A stretch of 64,000 nt of DNA from Pseudoalteromonas arctica A 37-1-2 (GCF_000238395.3 NZ_CP011025.1:2852001-2916000); one strand, 5' to 3'; counted from the stretch's first letter, positions 9,496 to 18,272 are shown. Notes: a model not told the origin generated them from the letters alone. Program-made: numbers and translations.

Positions 9496-9951
9496 CTAAG
9501 CAGTTACATTTAGCAGTGAATCGCCATCACTTAAACCAAACTTCTCTTGCACTGATGCAAGGATTGATTCTTTATCTTCATCAGACAACTGGCTTGAATA
9601 CTCAGTTAATAGCTCATCTAAATAGCTGACTACTTCGTCTGTATCTACTGATTCTAATGAGTTTTGTGGCGGCGGTGGCGGTCTTTGACCTTCCACTCGT
9701 CCTGCATCACCAATGCTTTTAGCATCAAACTCAAGTTCGCTCATTAAATCAGCAAGCTCTTTTGTTGGTTCAATACCTTGTTCTTTAAATGCCGCTTGAA
9801 TACTTTGCGCGTTTTCTTCGGTTAAGTTTTCAGCGTCAAACTCTGCAAGCGTTTCTTTAACAAAATCGCTTTGCTCTGTTGTTAGTTTTGCAGCCTGACT
9901 ACTTTGTTGCGGCATAAAATTCGCAGAACTACTGTTAATACTATTAATCAT
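9496..9951 (-). CDS. Hypothetical acidic protein with a polyproline stretch
   Basis: 151 residues, strongly acidic, no signal peptide and no family I can name. Two helical segments (about 22-80 and 100-145, the latter SSQLSDEDKESILASVQEKF) flank a linker with GQRPPPPPQ near residue 90. It lies 12 bp behind the EF-hand gene in the same direction, so it is almost certainly its operon partner, and the operon carries the 33-bp element shared with the YHYH/two-component operon. Proline-rich runs also occur in the periplasmic part of that kinase. Function unknown. Confidence 0.75.
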   Translation of the reverse strand: MINSINSSSANFMPQQSSQAAKLTTEQSDFVKETLAEFDAENLTEENAQSIQAAFKEQGIEPTKELADLMSELEFDAKSIGDAGRVEGQRPPPPPQNSLESVDTDEVVSYLDELLTEYSSQLSDEDKESILASVQEKFGLSDGDSLLNVTA

Positions 9952-9963
9952 TTTAGTATCCTT

Positions 9964-10239
9964 TCAGCGTTCACGACGAGGTGGTTTATGATCGCTAAGT
10001 TCTTGTTCACTAATTTCGCCATTACCATCGGCATCTATAGAATCAAAAATTGTTTGTGCATCGCCGTGTGGCGGTTTTTTAGCACTAAACTCTTCAAAGC
10101 TAATTACGCCATCACCATCAGTATCAATAGTTGAAAAGTCAGGTTTTTCAGGAGGATTGTCACCGCCTCGAGCAGCTACATTAGCTGAAAAAGCAATAGA
10201 TAATATTGCCACAGTGGCAAGAGTTGAAAAATGCTTCAT
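9964..10239 (-). CDS. Secreted EF-hand protein
   Basis: 91 residues from the ATG at 10239, preceded by GAGGTT. A longer frame reaches 10296 but lacks an RBS and would spoil the signal peptide. The signal peptide is about residues 1-22 (TLATVAILSIAFSANVAA). Two canonical 12-residue EF-hand loops follow, DTDGDGVISFEE and DADGNGEISEQE, each with Asp at 1, 3 and 5 and Glu at 12, so two calcium ions are likely bound. Proline/basic ends (KKPPHGD, KPPRRER). Periplasmic or released. First gene of a two-gene operon with the shared 33-bp element upstream. Confidence 0.85.
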   Translation of the reverse strand: MKHFSTLATVAILSIAFSANVAARGGDNPPEKPDFSTIDTDGDGVISFEEFSAKKPPHGDAQTIFDSIDADGNGEISEQELSDHKPPRRER

Positions 10240-10282
10240 AGTAATAACCTCGTATTTAAGAATTAAACTAAGCTTACGCTTT

Positions 10283-10315
10283 AAAAGCGCAAACAATGTG
10301 CAAATAATGAGGAAG
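10283..10315 (-). promoter_or_regulatory. Candidate response-regulator operator, copy 1 (EF-hand operon)
   Basis: A 33-bp block matching 28 of 33 bases with 15843-15875. On the minus strand it reads as 11-bp steps: CTTCCTCATTA, TTTGCACATTG, TTTGCGCTTTT. The last two share TTTGCRC. Direct repeats one helical turn apart are the usual site for OmpR/PhoB-type regulators. It ends 43 nt before the EF-hand start codon. Confidence 0.6.
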
Positions 10316-10550
10316 TAATAAATTATTTTAATAAAAAATAGTAATCTAAATACTTATTTAAAAAGTTCTGGTTGATTGCTTTGCAATCAATATATAAGCT
10401 AATAAAATAATACGATTAATTACTCTCAGGCAGTAGTGTTACTGCCCTTAATTCTCAAAGCTGATATACTGCTTGAGCCAATTAAACAAACAAATACAGA
10501 GCACTTTCATAAATAATGATTAATAACCAACCCTACTTAGCAGGCAATCT

Positions 10551-11408
10551 GTGAAAATACCTAAACGCCTACAACCCCTTGTTGATGATGGCCTTATTGA
10601 CGAAGTTATAAGCCGACTAATGAGCGGTAAAGAAGCCGATGTATTTATTGTCCGCTGTGGTGAGCACATTCGCTGTGCGAAAGTGTATAAAGACGCGGTT
10701 AAACGTAGCTTTAAAAAAGCGGCACAATACCAAGAAGGCCGAAAAGTACGTGGTGGACGCCAAGCGCGTGCTATGGGTAAACGTTCTAGCTATGGCCGTC
10801 AATTAGAAGAAGAGATTTGGCAAAATGCCGAAGTTGATGCGTTATCTCGTTTAGCTGGCGTGGGTGTACGTGTTCCTGATACTTACTTTTGTATTGATGG
10901 CGTGCTGCTTATGGAACTCGTGTCGGACGAGAATGGTAACGTAGCCCCTCAACTTGGACATGTCGTTTTTAGTGAAGAGCAAGCGATTGAGCAGCATAAA
11001 CTCATGATGCATTACATTAAGCTTATGCTTTGCGCAGGTATAATACACGGCGATTTATCTGAATTTAATGTACTTGTAGATAATAACGGCCCTGTAATTA
11101 TAGATTTACCGCAAGCAGTTAACGCTTCAGCAAATAACAGTGCACAAGCTATGTTTGCACGCGATGTAAATAACATACGCCGCTATTATGGTGAATTTGC
11201 GCCAAGCATACTAAAAACTCAATACGCTAAAGAAATGTGGGCATTATTTGAAGAAGCAAATTTAACGCCTAATTCAACGCTTACTGGTGAATTTGAAGAC
11301 AGTGACGAACTTGCCGATGTAGATTCTATTCTTGATGAAATTCAAGCTGCCGAATACGAAGAGTTTGACCGTTTAGAGCGAATTAAAAATGCTGACGATG
11401 ATGAATAG
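10551..11408 (+). CDS. RIO-family serine protein kinase
   Basis: 285 residues from a GTG start, the only candidate after the in-frame stop at 10524. RIO kinase motifs: GKEADVFIV (nucleotide loop), AKVYK with the ATP-binding lysine, the long insert RKVRGGRQARAMGKRSSYGR, IIHGDLSEFN (catalytic loop Asp) and VIIDLPQAV (metal-binding Asp). An acidic C-terminal tail follows. The bacterial role is not well established; the archaeal and eukaryotic relatives act in ribosome maturation. Cytoplasmic. The 254-bp upstream gap holds two small hairpins (10372-10390 and 10429-10446). Converges on the response-regulator gene. Confidence 0.9.
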   Translation: MKIPKRLQPLVDDGLIDEVISRLMSGKEADVFIVRCGEHIRCAKVYKDAVKRSFKKAAQYQEGRKVRGGRQARAMGKRSSYGRQLEEEIWQNAEVDALSRLAGVGVRVPDTYFCIDGVLLMELVSDENGNVAPQLGHVVFSEEQAIEQHKLMMHYIKLMLCAGIIHGDLSEFNVLVDNNGPVIIDLPQAVNASANNSAQAMFARDVNNIRRYYGEFAPSILKTQYAKEMWALFEEANLTPNSTLTGEFEDSDELADVDSILDEIQAAEYEEFDRLERIKNADDDE

Positions 11409-11435
11409 CTCATCGTCATAGCTTACTAATACCTC

Positions 11436-12110
11436 TTACTGCGGGTGCACAAATCGGTAGCCAACCCCATAAACAGACTGAATAACACTTTCAGTTTGTG
11501 TCACTTCATCTAGTTTTTTACGCAACTTTTTAATATGGCTATCAATAGTACGATGGCTCACAATACGCTGATCGGCGTACATAGTGTCCATTAAACTATC
11601 GCGCGAATAAATACGATTTGGGTTGTTAAACAAAGGTTTAAATAGCTGAAATTCAAAGTTCGTTAGCTCTATGCGGCTTGATTTGTATTTTACGCTGTAG
11701 GTGCTCTCGTCGAGCTTCATTGTTGACTCTGTAACATCACTTGCGCTACTTAATCGCCTTAATATAGCTTTAACTCGCGCCACCAGCTCAGCATAACTAA
11801 ACGGCTTACAAATATAATCATCTGCACCTAACTCAAGTCCAAGCAGCCTATCTATTTCTTCTACTTTTGCCGATACCATAATAATAGGCACATTTGAAAA
11901 GCGCCTGATTGCTTTACATAGTTCAATACCACTTTGGCCTGGTAGCATTATGTCGAGCAAAATTACGCTCGGCCTGTTAATTTCAAGCCAAGGTAATACT
12001 TCATTTCCGTGATGTATTTGATGAGTAACAAAATGATGGCTACTTAAAAAGTCACTCATTAAGTTAGCCAGCTTTACTTCATCTTCCACAATCAGTATTT
12101 GTTCGCTCAT
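11436..12110 (-). CDS. OmpR-family response regulator
   Basis: 224 residues from the ATG at 12110 (MSEQILIVEDE); the frame extends to 12161 but the extra residues are not part of the fold. The receiver domain (1-118) has acidic D10/E11, phospho-acceptor D53 in LLDIMLPG and K102 in CKPFSY. A winged-helix DNA-binding domain follows (about 128-222, ending VYGVGYRFV). It resembles BaeR. It lies 93 bp behind its histidine kinase in one operon with two exported proteins. It is the likely binder of the repeated element at 10283 and 15843, which would make the operon self-regulated; that link is inference. Confidence 0.9.
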   Translation of the reverse strand: MSEQILIVEDEVKLANLMSDFLSSHHFVTHQIHHGNEVLPWLEINRPSVILLDIMLPGQSGIELCKAIRRFSNVPIIMVSAKVEEIDRLLGLELGADDYICKPFSYAELVARVKAILRRLSSASDVTESTMKLDESTYSVKYKSSRIELTNFEFQLFKPLFNNPNRIYSRDSLMDTMYADQRIVSHRTIDSHIKKLRKKLDEVTQTESVIQSVYGVGYRFVHPQ

Positions 12111-12203
12111 AGAGTTCTCTGTTATTAGTAATCCAAAATTAGGATAAAAATACCATATCAAACAAAGTTCAAGTTACGTACTTTTTATATGAATCAACTA
12201 AAG

Positions 12204-13649
12204 CTAAATAGTTGGTAGCCTAATAATAATAGCAAGACCACCTAGAGTGGCTTTTTCAGCAGCTATTTCACCATTATGGCCTTTAACTATATGTTGGCAA
12301 ATAGATAAGCCCAAGCCCGAACCGCCCTCTTGGCGATTACGCGAACTATCTACTCGATATAAATACTCAAACAAATGCGATAAATGCGACTGCTCTACAC
12401 CTACGCCATTATCTTCAATTATAAGCTCTAAGTAGGTTTGCCCTTTAATGCTTATATTATTAGCCGTTAATGAAATAGTGGTGCATTGTGCATAGTGCAC
12501 CGCGTTCATTAAAATATTATCGAGCAGCTGCAAAAGTCGGGTTTTATCTGCTTGTACAGTTATGTGTTTAGCGCTATTTAGTAAGTAAATTTTTATATTA
12601 TGTTGTTCAAGCACAGCCTGATATTTTTGCTCAATAGTATTTAATAATAAAGCCATATCAGTAGGTTGCATAGTGTAATGCATACCCCCTAACTCTGCGC
12701 TATTGAGCATATGCAAATCATCTATTAAGCGTTTTAAATGCAATGCCTCGTCGTTAGCCGAGTTAATATTTTTTGCATTAGGCTCACGTATTCCAAGTAG
12801 CATAGCTTCAAGTTCACCGAGCAAAATACTCATTGGCGTTCTAAGCTCGTGAGAAATATTGGCAAGCCAGCGTTTGCGCACTTGCTCGTCTTTAGCGAGT
12901 GTAAATGCAAGGATATTAAAATCTTCGCTTAATTGGCCTAATTCGTCTTTTCGCTCAAGCGTAAGTTTGGTCTCGTAATTACCTTGCGTTAAGCGATGCA
13001 TACCATTAGCAATTTGTTTTACTGGGCTAACTAAGTGACGAGACAATAAAAAGGTAACTAGCAATGTAAGCAATACAGCGGCTAAAGCAATAAACCATAA
13101 GTAGTTAGTTTGCTGCTGTAAAAAATCAAGCTCATAACCATCAACCAAGCTATCTCTTTTAGATACAGCTAAGTAACCCACTGTTTTATCGCCCACTGTA
13201 ATTGGGGTTGTTATATATTTTAAATCGCTGAGGTATCTACCCTCTACTCGCTGTTTATTTTCGTCAAGCAAAGCGTAGTGAGCAATATTTTCAGGTGGTA
13301 GGCGGCGCTCTTCCCCTAAACGAATATGATCGGGTGGCGGCCGTCGCATCATTCCCCCTCTGGGGCCTGGACCTTCTGGTGGCCTAGGTAAAAACTGGCT
13401 ATTTTCTAGCTGCGATTCAATAAGTTTTCTAAAATTTTCGCCATTGCCGACAACACGTTCCCATGAGGGGTTTTGTTCGTATTGCTTTGCAAGTTGCACA
13501 ACAAGTGGTTCAAGCGCTTTTACTTCTTTTGCATTAACAAAATCAATTACGCCTTGCCCTATACTCCATTGTATAAGTACTACTAGCCCTGCAATAACAC
13601 TAAAGGTAAAACTAAATAGTATTAAAAAAAGTTTATTATGAATTTTCAT
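12204..13649 (-). CDS. Sensor histidine kinase with proline-rich periplasmic domain
   Basis: 481 residues. Membrane helices near 7-28 and 183-203 enclose a periplasmic domain of about 150 residues. That domain carries an unusual Pro/Arg/Met stretch at about 88-120 (LPRPPEGPGPRGG, RRPPPDH). HAMP follows (about 204-256), then a HisKA domain with phospho-acceptor His267 in NISHELRTP, then an ATPase domain with N-box DNILMNAVHY, DNGVGV and GGSGLGLS. Architecture is BaeS-like. Its ATG overlaps the stop of the upstream gene (TAATG), so the two are translationally coupled. The ligand is unknown; the neighbours suggest a metal or calcium cue. Confidence 0.9.
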   Translation of the reverse strand: MKIHNKLFLILFSFTFSVIAGLVVLIQWSIGQGVIDFVNAKEVKALEPLVVQLAKQYEQNPSWERVVGNGENFRKLIESQLENSQFLPRPPEGPGPRGGMMRRPPPDHIRLGEERRLPPENIAHYALLDENKQRVEGRYLSDLKYITTPITVGDKTVGYLAVSKRDSLVDGYELDFLQQQTNYLWFIALAAVLLTLLVTFLLSRHLVSPVKQIANGMHRLTQGNYETKLTLERKDELGQLSEDFNILAFTLAKDEQVRKRWLANISHELRTPMSILLGELEAMLLGIREPNAKNINSANDEALHLKRLIDDLHMLNSAELGGMHYTMQPTDMALLLNTIEQKYQAVLEQHNIKIYLLNSAKHITVQADKTRLLQLLDNILMNAVHYAQCTTISLTANNISIKGQTYLELIIEDNGVGVEQSHLSHLFEYLYRVDSSRNRQEGGSGLGLSICQHIVKGHNGEIAAEKATLGGLAIIIRLPTI

Positions 13650-14179
13650 TAATTCGTGTTTTCAACCTTGCTAGGAAAGCTTTCAAATCGGTATGTTATA
13701 AACTCTTTGGTTTGATCGTTAACATACAGCGTAGCAACTATTTTTTTGCCCTGAGCGGTCCAATACATATGACCATGATTATTTAAAGTAACCGATACGG
13801 TATTTATACCACTTTTAAATAAGTTAGCAGGTAAATGCAATGCATGTCCGTAAATTCGCTGTATTTTAACCCCATTTATATATAAATGAGCATGACCTTG
13901 TAAAAAGCCAGTGTCATCGTTTGTAGTAACGCTCATCATTTGCTGCATGTTCATTGCGCCCTCAGGGGGTACAGATAAATCATAGCGCTGCGTATCTAAA
14001 ATTAAGTTATAACCCGACATACTATCTTTTAATAACTTAAGGCTTAATGCCGGGATTGGCTTATCACTTGGCACTGCTATAGGCATATGGCTATGATCCA
14101 TCATTTCCTGCTGCGCAAAGAGCTTAAAGCTCAATAGCGCAGCAGTAGTTAGGATCAATGCGTATTTAAAATAACGCAT
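13649..14179 (-). CDS. Hypothetical secreted His/Met-rich protein
   Basis: 176 residues with a signal peptide (about 1-22, ending LFAQ). The mature N-terminus is MMDHSHMP, followed by further Met/His patches (MNMQQMMS, QGHAHLYINGVK, YGHALHLP, NNHGHMYW). These side chains suit soft-metal (copper-like) binding, but no named family is recognised. The middle looks like a beta-sandwich (GINTVSVTLNNHGH). It is the second gene of a four-gene operon: 9 bp after the YHYH gene, and its stop overlaps the kinase start. Periplasmic partner or sensor accessory is an inference. Confidence 0.75.
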   Translation of the reverse strand: MRYFKYALILTTAALLSFKLFAQQEMMDHSHMPIAVPSDKPIPALSLKLLKDSMSGYNLILDTQRYDLSVPPEGAMNMQQMMSVTTNDDTGFLQGHAHLYINGVKIQRIYGHALHLPANLFKSGINTVSVTLNNHGHMYWTAQGKKIVATLYVNDQTKEFITYRFESFPSKVENTN

Positions 14180-14188
14180 AGTTACTCC

Positions 14189-15796
14189 TTACATTCCCGG
14201 TGGTGGACCCATTGTTTCGCCAGTATCACAGCGACCAATTGAATTATCGGCTAATTGACCTTTAAAACGAGGCCCTATTTGATAAGGAAAAGAAGGCTGT
14301 AATTTACCATCACTGTCTAACGTTAGTGTTATATGGTAGTGATAACCCTTGCCATCGTTAGTATCGTGGCCGTTATGCTCATCTAATTGAGCACCGGTTA
14401 CTGTTTTTTGTGCGTAGTAGAAATCTTCAAAGTAATAACCATCGTCGGCATTTAATGTATTACCAGAGAGCGTCGTTACTTCTGCGCCAATAGCAGGACC
14501 TGCATCACTTGTTTGTGTGCCTTGGCTAACATCGTATTGATCGACTAAAGTACAGCTTCGCTCACCTTCAGTACCACAACCACCTTCACTTTCTGACGCG
14601 CCATAATCACGCATTTCCCAGCCGCTTAATGCAAGTTGACCGTTACTTTCATAAGGACCATAAAGCGGATAGCCATCAGCTGCAAACCCATAAATAGGTG
14701 AATGCGCATCGCCATCATCTTCAAGTAAATCAGCTAAGCAACTAGTATAAAAATGGTGATGATATTCACCGTTAGCAGCATGTCCGCCACACACATCAAC
14801 ATCGTATTGCTCAGCAATGGGCGCTAATGTATACCAAATATTATTACCGTAGCTCATACCATCGCCCCAGTTAAATATACTGGTGCCATTAACCATTAAG
14901 CCAACTGTACCTAAACCTGTTTCACAAGTTTCAGTGTCAGATAAATCGGTAGGTGTTATCGGAAAATACGCCTCAACTGTTTGTTCTGTTGGGCAACCTG
15001 GTCCTGGAGGCCAATAGCCTGCACCGCCTGTATCATCACAGTTTTCAGTGCTGCTGTTATAGCCAATATCTTCACCAAACGAAATGGTTTGCCCTACTGC
15101 TGCTGAGGTTACACCGTTATAAAAATCGGTAGCTGCACGCGGGCGGTTATTTAACGCGTCTACTTGGTCTTGTGTAAGCGTTACATCATATTTAGGAATG
15201 TCAGTTGTTTGCACGTACATGTATTCAACGTCAGCATCTTCCTCAGAAACAGTAACAACCTCAACTGATTGAACATCTTCAACCACTGCGCCATTGTTTT
15301 GTATATAAGTGGAGGTTGTATCGTTGTTAATTAACCAGCTGGTAAGTTTTGCACTATTATCAACTGCACCAGTATCTGAGCCTGAGTCGGATGAAGCAAT
15401 AACATTAACTATAACGGTATCTACAACGACATCGTTTGTGCCGTCATCTGCACTGATTTCAAATACAAGTGCTTCATCGGTTAATACCTCAGGTGCAACA
15501 AACTCAGTAGACGTTGCAGTACTTGAAGATAAGCTAACGGTAGTGCCTGATGTTTGTGACCAGCTAACAGATACTTCGCCATCATCTTCAACTGTTGAAA
15601 TTAAATAAACGGTATCGCCCGCATTAACAGTTTGGTCAATACCGGCGTCAACCGTTGGAGCACTATTACTGACCGTTTCGCCGTCTGTTGTAGTACTTGT
15701 AGAATCGCTGTTACATGCGCTTAAAGCGATGCAAAGCGCGCTTAATGCAAATAACTTAGTTACATTAGAGGCTTTTGTTTTAAGAAGTGTTTTCAA
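14189..15796 (-). CDS. YHYH domain lipoprotein with Ig/PKD-like N-terminal domain
   Basis: About 535 residues from a TTG at 15796, preceded by AAAGG at good spacing. The frame runs on to 15865 but that start lies inside the promoter element. A lipoprotein signal ends LSAC. A PKD/Ig-like domain (about 45-130; DAGIDQTVNAGDTVYL, WSQTSG) precedes the YHYH domain, with HHHFYTSC near residue 346 and GKGYHYHITLTL near 484. The YHYH domain's function is not established; clustered His suggests metal binding. The C-terminus ends TGETMGPPPGM. First gene of the operon with the His/Met protein, kinase and regulator. Confidence 0.8.
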   Translation of the reverse strand: MKTLLKTKASNVTKLFALSALCIALSACNSDSTSTTTDGETVSNSAPTVDAGIDQTVNAGDTVYLISTVEDDGEVSVSWSQTSGTTVSLSSSTATSTEFVAPEVLTDEALVFEISADDGTNDVVVDTVIVNVIASSDSGSDTGAVDNSAKLTSWLINNDTTSTYIQNNGAVVEDVQSVEVVTVSEEDADVEYMYVQTTDIPKYDVTLTQDQVDALNNRPRAATDFYNGVTSAAVGQTISFGEDIGYNSSTENCDDTGGAGYWPPGPGCPTEQTVEAYFPITPTDLSDTETCETGLGTVGLMVNGTSIFNWGDGMSYGNNIWYTLAPIAEQYDVDVCGGHAANGEYHHHFYTSCLADLLEDDGDAHSPIYGFAADGYPLYGPYESNGQLALSGWEMRDYGASESEGGCGTEGERSCTLVDQYDVSQGTQTSDAGPAIGAEVTTLSGNTLNADDGYYFEDFYYAQKTVTGAQLDEHNGHDTNDGKGYHYHITLTLDSDGKLQPSFPYQIGPRFKGQLADNSIGRCDTGETMGPPPGM

Positions 15797-15842
15797 TGTT
15801 TGAACCTTTACTTTAACGTTTAATAAAACAAAGTTAACAAGT

Positions 15843-15875
15843 AAAAGTGCAAACAATGTGCACAAACTAAGGAAG
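15843..15875 (-). promoter_or_regulatory. Candidate response-regulator operator, copy 2 (YHYH operon)
   Basis: Minus-strand steps CTTCCTTAGTT, TGTGCACATTG and TTTGCACTTTT match 28 of 33 bases of 10283-10315. It ends 46 nt before the TTG start of the YHYH gene, nearly the same spacing as in the EF-hand operon. Confidence 0.6.
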
Positions 15876-15888
15876 AATAAACATAAGA

Positions 15889-16497
15889 CTAAATTTGTGG
15901 TCGTTTAAGTACAAATTTGTCTTTAGTGGTTGCATAATAATCCCCACCCATTCTACCTACCGCATCTAAAAGTGTTGGGTCAATATAACCATCAACAAGC
16001 ACCTCATCGTCTATACAAATACCCACTATGTCTAACAACATCATTTGTCCGCCGCCAGGCTCGCTTGAAATAGTAATAACTTCACGTAGCTTACACTCAT
16101 AGCGTACTTTTGAATCAGCAACACTCGGCACTGCGACCATTTGGCTATCAATTTTAGTTATATTTGCAGCATCAAACTCACTAACATCACTAGGATAATT
16201 AGCACAGCTTTGATTCATTTTTTCAACCTGCTCATGACTCACAATGTTAATCACACATTCTTTAGTCGCTAATAAGTTAATTAATGTATCTTTACTTGGC
16301 TTATCGCGTGGATTTACTTGCGTCACACTCAATACTGGTGGGTTACAACTCGCTACTGTAAAAAATGAGTAAGGAGCAATATTAGCCACACCGTCGCTAC
16401 TTAATGTACTTATCCATGCAATTGGACGAGGACTGATCCCGCCAACTAAATACGAATAAACATTAAGCTCTTTATTTACAGTTAAATCTAAAAACAT
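15889..16497 (-). CDS. Flavin reductase family protein
   Basis: 202 residues of the FMN-binding split-barrel flavin reductase family (DIM6/NTAB type). Motifs: GGISPRPIAWIST at the start of the barrel, NIAPYSFFTVAS (FMN contact), RDKPSKDTLINL and the C-terminal GRMGGDYY. It would reduce FMN with NAD(P)H or serve a partner oxygenase; no oxygenase is adjacent. Cytoplasmic. It ends just upstream of the YHYH promoter element and is divergent from the photolyase gene, with 120 bp between starts. Confidence 0.85.
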   Translation of the reverse strand: MFLDLTVNKELNVYSYLVGGISPRPIAWISTLSSDGVANIAPYSFFTVASCNPPVLSVTQVNPRDKPSKDTLINLLATKECVINIVSHEQVEKMNQSCANYPSDVSEFDAANITKIDSQMVAVPSVADSKVRYECKLREVITISSEPGGGQMMLLDIVGICIDDEVLVDGYIDPTLLDAVGRMGGDYYATTKDKFVLKRPQI

Positions 16498-16617
16498 ACT
16501 TTTCCTTTTAATACATTAAAACTAAATCTTAATTCAAGTTAGTTACGTATAGGTTTGGCTGACTCAGTTAAATAACAAGCTAATTTTTATCTCTATTTAA
16601 AGCAATAAACAAATTAT

Positions 16618-18135
16618 ATGAAAATAAACATCGTGTGGTTTAAACGTGATTTGCGTCTTAGCGATCATCAACCATTAAAAAATGCATTCAGTAATGGCTT
16701 ACCTACCCTATTACTTTATAACTTTGAGCCATTGCTGCTCGAAGATGCACACTACAATGAGCGGCACTGGCGCTTTGTATATCAATCTGTCGTTGAGTTA
16801 AACAAGCAACTAGCGCGCTTTAATGCCTGTGTTTATATCTTTAATTTAAATATGAGCGACTTACTTGAGTCATTAAAGGCACAGTTTGAAATAGTAAATA
16901 TTTTTAGCCATCAAGAAATAGGCTTAAACAACACCTTTGAGCGCGATAAAGCAATAAAAGCATGGTGCCAGCATAACCATATTAACTGGCAAGAGTCGCA
17001 AACAGGCGCGGTTATTCGCGGCAAAAAAAATCGTAATAATTGGAACGAACGCTGGCAGCAAACAATGCAAGCACCTATTGCTGTTCCTAATTGGAAGAGT
17101 ATAAAAACAATTACCCTCAATAACTACCAAACACCTGAGCTACCAAGCGCTTACATGCAAGATCACGACAGCTTTCAACAAGGCGGCCCGCTGCATGCGC
17201 GAACTGTAATGCAGAGCTTTTTTGCCGAGCGCGGTAAAGGTTATCAAAAAGGAATATCGAGCCCAAGTTTAAGCCAAACACATTGCTCCCGACTTTCGCC
17301 GTACCTAGCATGGGGGAACATTAGCCTTAGGCAAGTGTATCAAATGGCCATTGATGAATATCATTCAAAACACCCTGACAAAAGAGGCTGGAAGCGCCCG
17401 CTTGCTGCGTTTGTATCGCGCTTGCATTGGCACTGCCACTTTATGCAAAAGTTTGAGAGCGAATGTTCTATGGAGTTTTTAGCCCTTAATCCGGGTTATC
17501 ATGTATTTCCGTATCGTGATGATGAACATGTTAAAAACGATATTGAACGCTGGGCGCAAGGTCAAACAGGTATTCCCATTATTGACGCTTGCATGCGCTG
17601 CTTAAAAGCCACCGGCTATATAAACTTTAGAATGCGCGCCATGCTTGTAAGCTTTGTCACGCATCATTTAAATATAAGTTGGCAGCAAGCAAGCTTTCCG
17701 CTCGCTAATTACTTTTTAGATTTTGAGCCAGGGATTCATTATCCGCAAATTCAAATGCAAGCCTCGGTCACAGGTATTAATACCATTAGGCACTACAACC
17801 CAATTAAACAATCAGAAGATCAAGACCCAACAGGTTCGTTTATTAAAAAGTGGTGCCCCGAGCTTGAAAAACTCCCTATTGAATATTTACATCAGCCTTG
17901 GGAGCAAACTCCGATGGAAGCGCTCTTTAACGACTTTAAGTTAGGGGAGGATTACCCTGAACCCATGCTTGATTTAACAGCGGCCTCAAAAGAAGCACGC
18001 GAGCGCTTATGGCAATACCGTGAGCGAGCCGATGTTAAACGCGCCATAGGGAGAATTCTTAGAAGGCACGTAGCAATTACGCCAAAAACAACCCAAGTAA
18101 AAAATAACACTAAAAGTAACAGCAAGGCTAAGTAA
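16618..18135 (+). CDS. Cryptochrome/photolyase family protein
   Basis: 505 residues. The N-terminal alpha/beta photolyase domain (about 1-135) starts [13 protein letters not shown]. The FAD-binding helical domain (about 200-480) has [44 protein letters not shown] and the [12 protein letters not shown] block. DNA repair of UV pyrimidine dimers using blue light is the likely role. A photosensory cryptochrome role cannot be excluded, since the chromophore pocket was not tested. The C-terminus is basic (about 470-505). The DUF2256 gene follows after 2 bp, an arrangement often seen with this group. Confidence 0.88.
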   Translation: MKINIVWFKRDLRLSDHQPLKNAFSNGLPTLLLYNFEPLLLEDAHYNERHWRFVYQSVVELNKQLARFNACVYIFNLNMSDLLESLKAQFEIVNIFSHQEIGLNNTFERDKAIKAWCQHNHINWQESQTGAVIRGKKNRNNWNERWQQTMQAPIAVPNWKSIKTITLNNYQTPELPSAYMQDHDSFQQGGPLHARTVMQSFFAERGKGYQKGISSPSLSQTHCSRLSPYLAWGNISLRQVYQMAIDEYHSKHPDKRGWKRPLAAFVSRLHWHCHFMQKFESECSMEFLALNPGYHVFPYRDDEHVKNDIERWAQGQTGIPIIDACMRCLKATGYINFRMRAMLVSFVTHHLNISWQQASFPLANYFLDFEPGIHYPQIQMQASVTGINTIRHYNPIKQSEDQDPTGSFIKKWCPELEKLPIEYLHQPWEQTPMEALFNDFKLGEDYPEPMLDLTAASKEARERLWQYRERADVKRAIGRILRRHVAITPKTTQVKNNTKSNSKAK

Positions 18136-18137
18136 GC

Positions 18138-18272
18138 ATGGCGCACAAAAAACTAAACTTACCTCAAAAAATATGCCCTATTTGTAATAAACCTTTTACG
18201 TGGCGTAAAAAATGGCAGCGCGACTGGGATAACGTTATTTTCTGTTCAGAGCGCTGCAGGCGTAATAGATAA
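18138..18272 (+). CDS. DUF2256 small zinc-finger-like protein
   Basis: 44 residues, ATG at 18138, stop at 18272. Two Cys pairs, CPIC and CSERC, flank the conserved core [14 protein letters not shown]; the C-terminus is RRNR. This matches the DUF2256 pattern and suggests one bound zinc. It begins 2 bp after the photolyase stop, so it is co-transcribed and may be functionally linked to it. Function unknown. Confidence 0.85.
   Translation: MAHKKLNLPQKICPICNKPFTWRKKWQRDWDNVIFCSERCRRNR

Noticed and set aside
10240..10296. Longer start for the EF-hand gene
   Set aside because: The extension has no RBS, hides the signal peptide and would run into the shared regulatory element.
10372..10446. Two small hairpins upstream of the RIO kinase gene as a riboswitch
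   Set aside because: Stems of 7-8 bp, no conserved aptamer pattern recognised; kept only as a remark.
12111..12161. N-terminal extension of the response regulator
   Set aside because: The receiver fold starts at MSEQILIVEDE; the extra residues are not family-like.
15797..15865. Longer start (TTG at 15865) for the YHYH gene
   Set aside because: It lies within the conserved regulatory element and lacks an RBS; the TTG at 15796 has AAAGG upstream and gives a proper lipoprotein signal.
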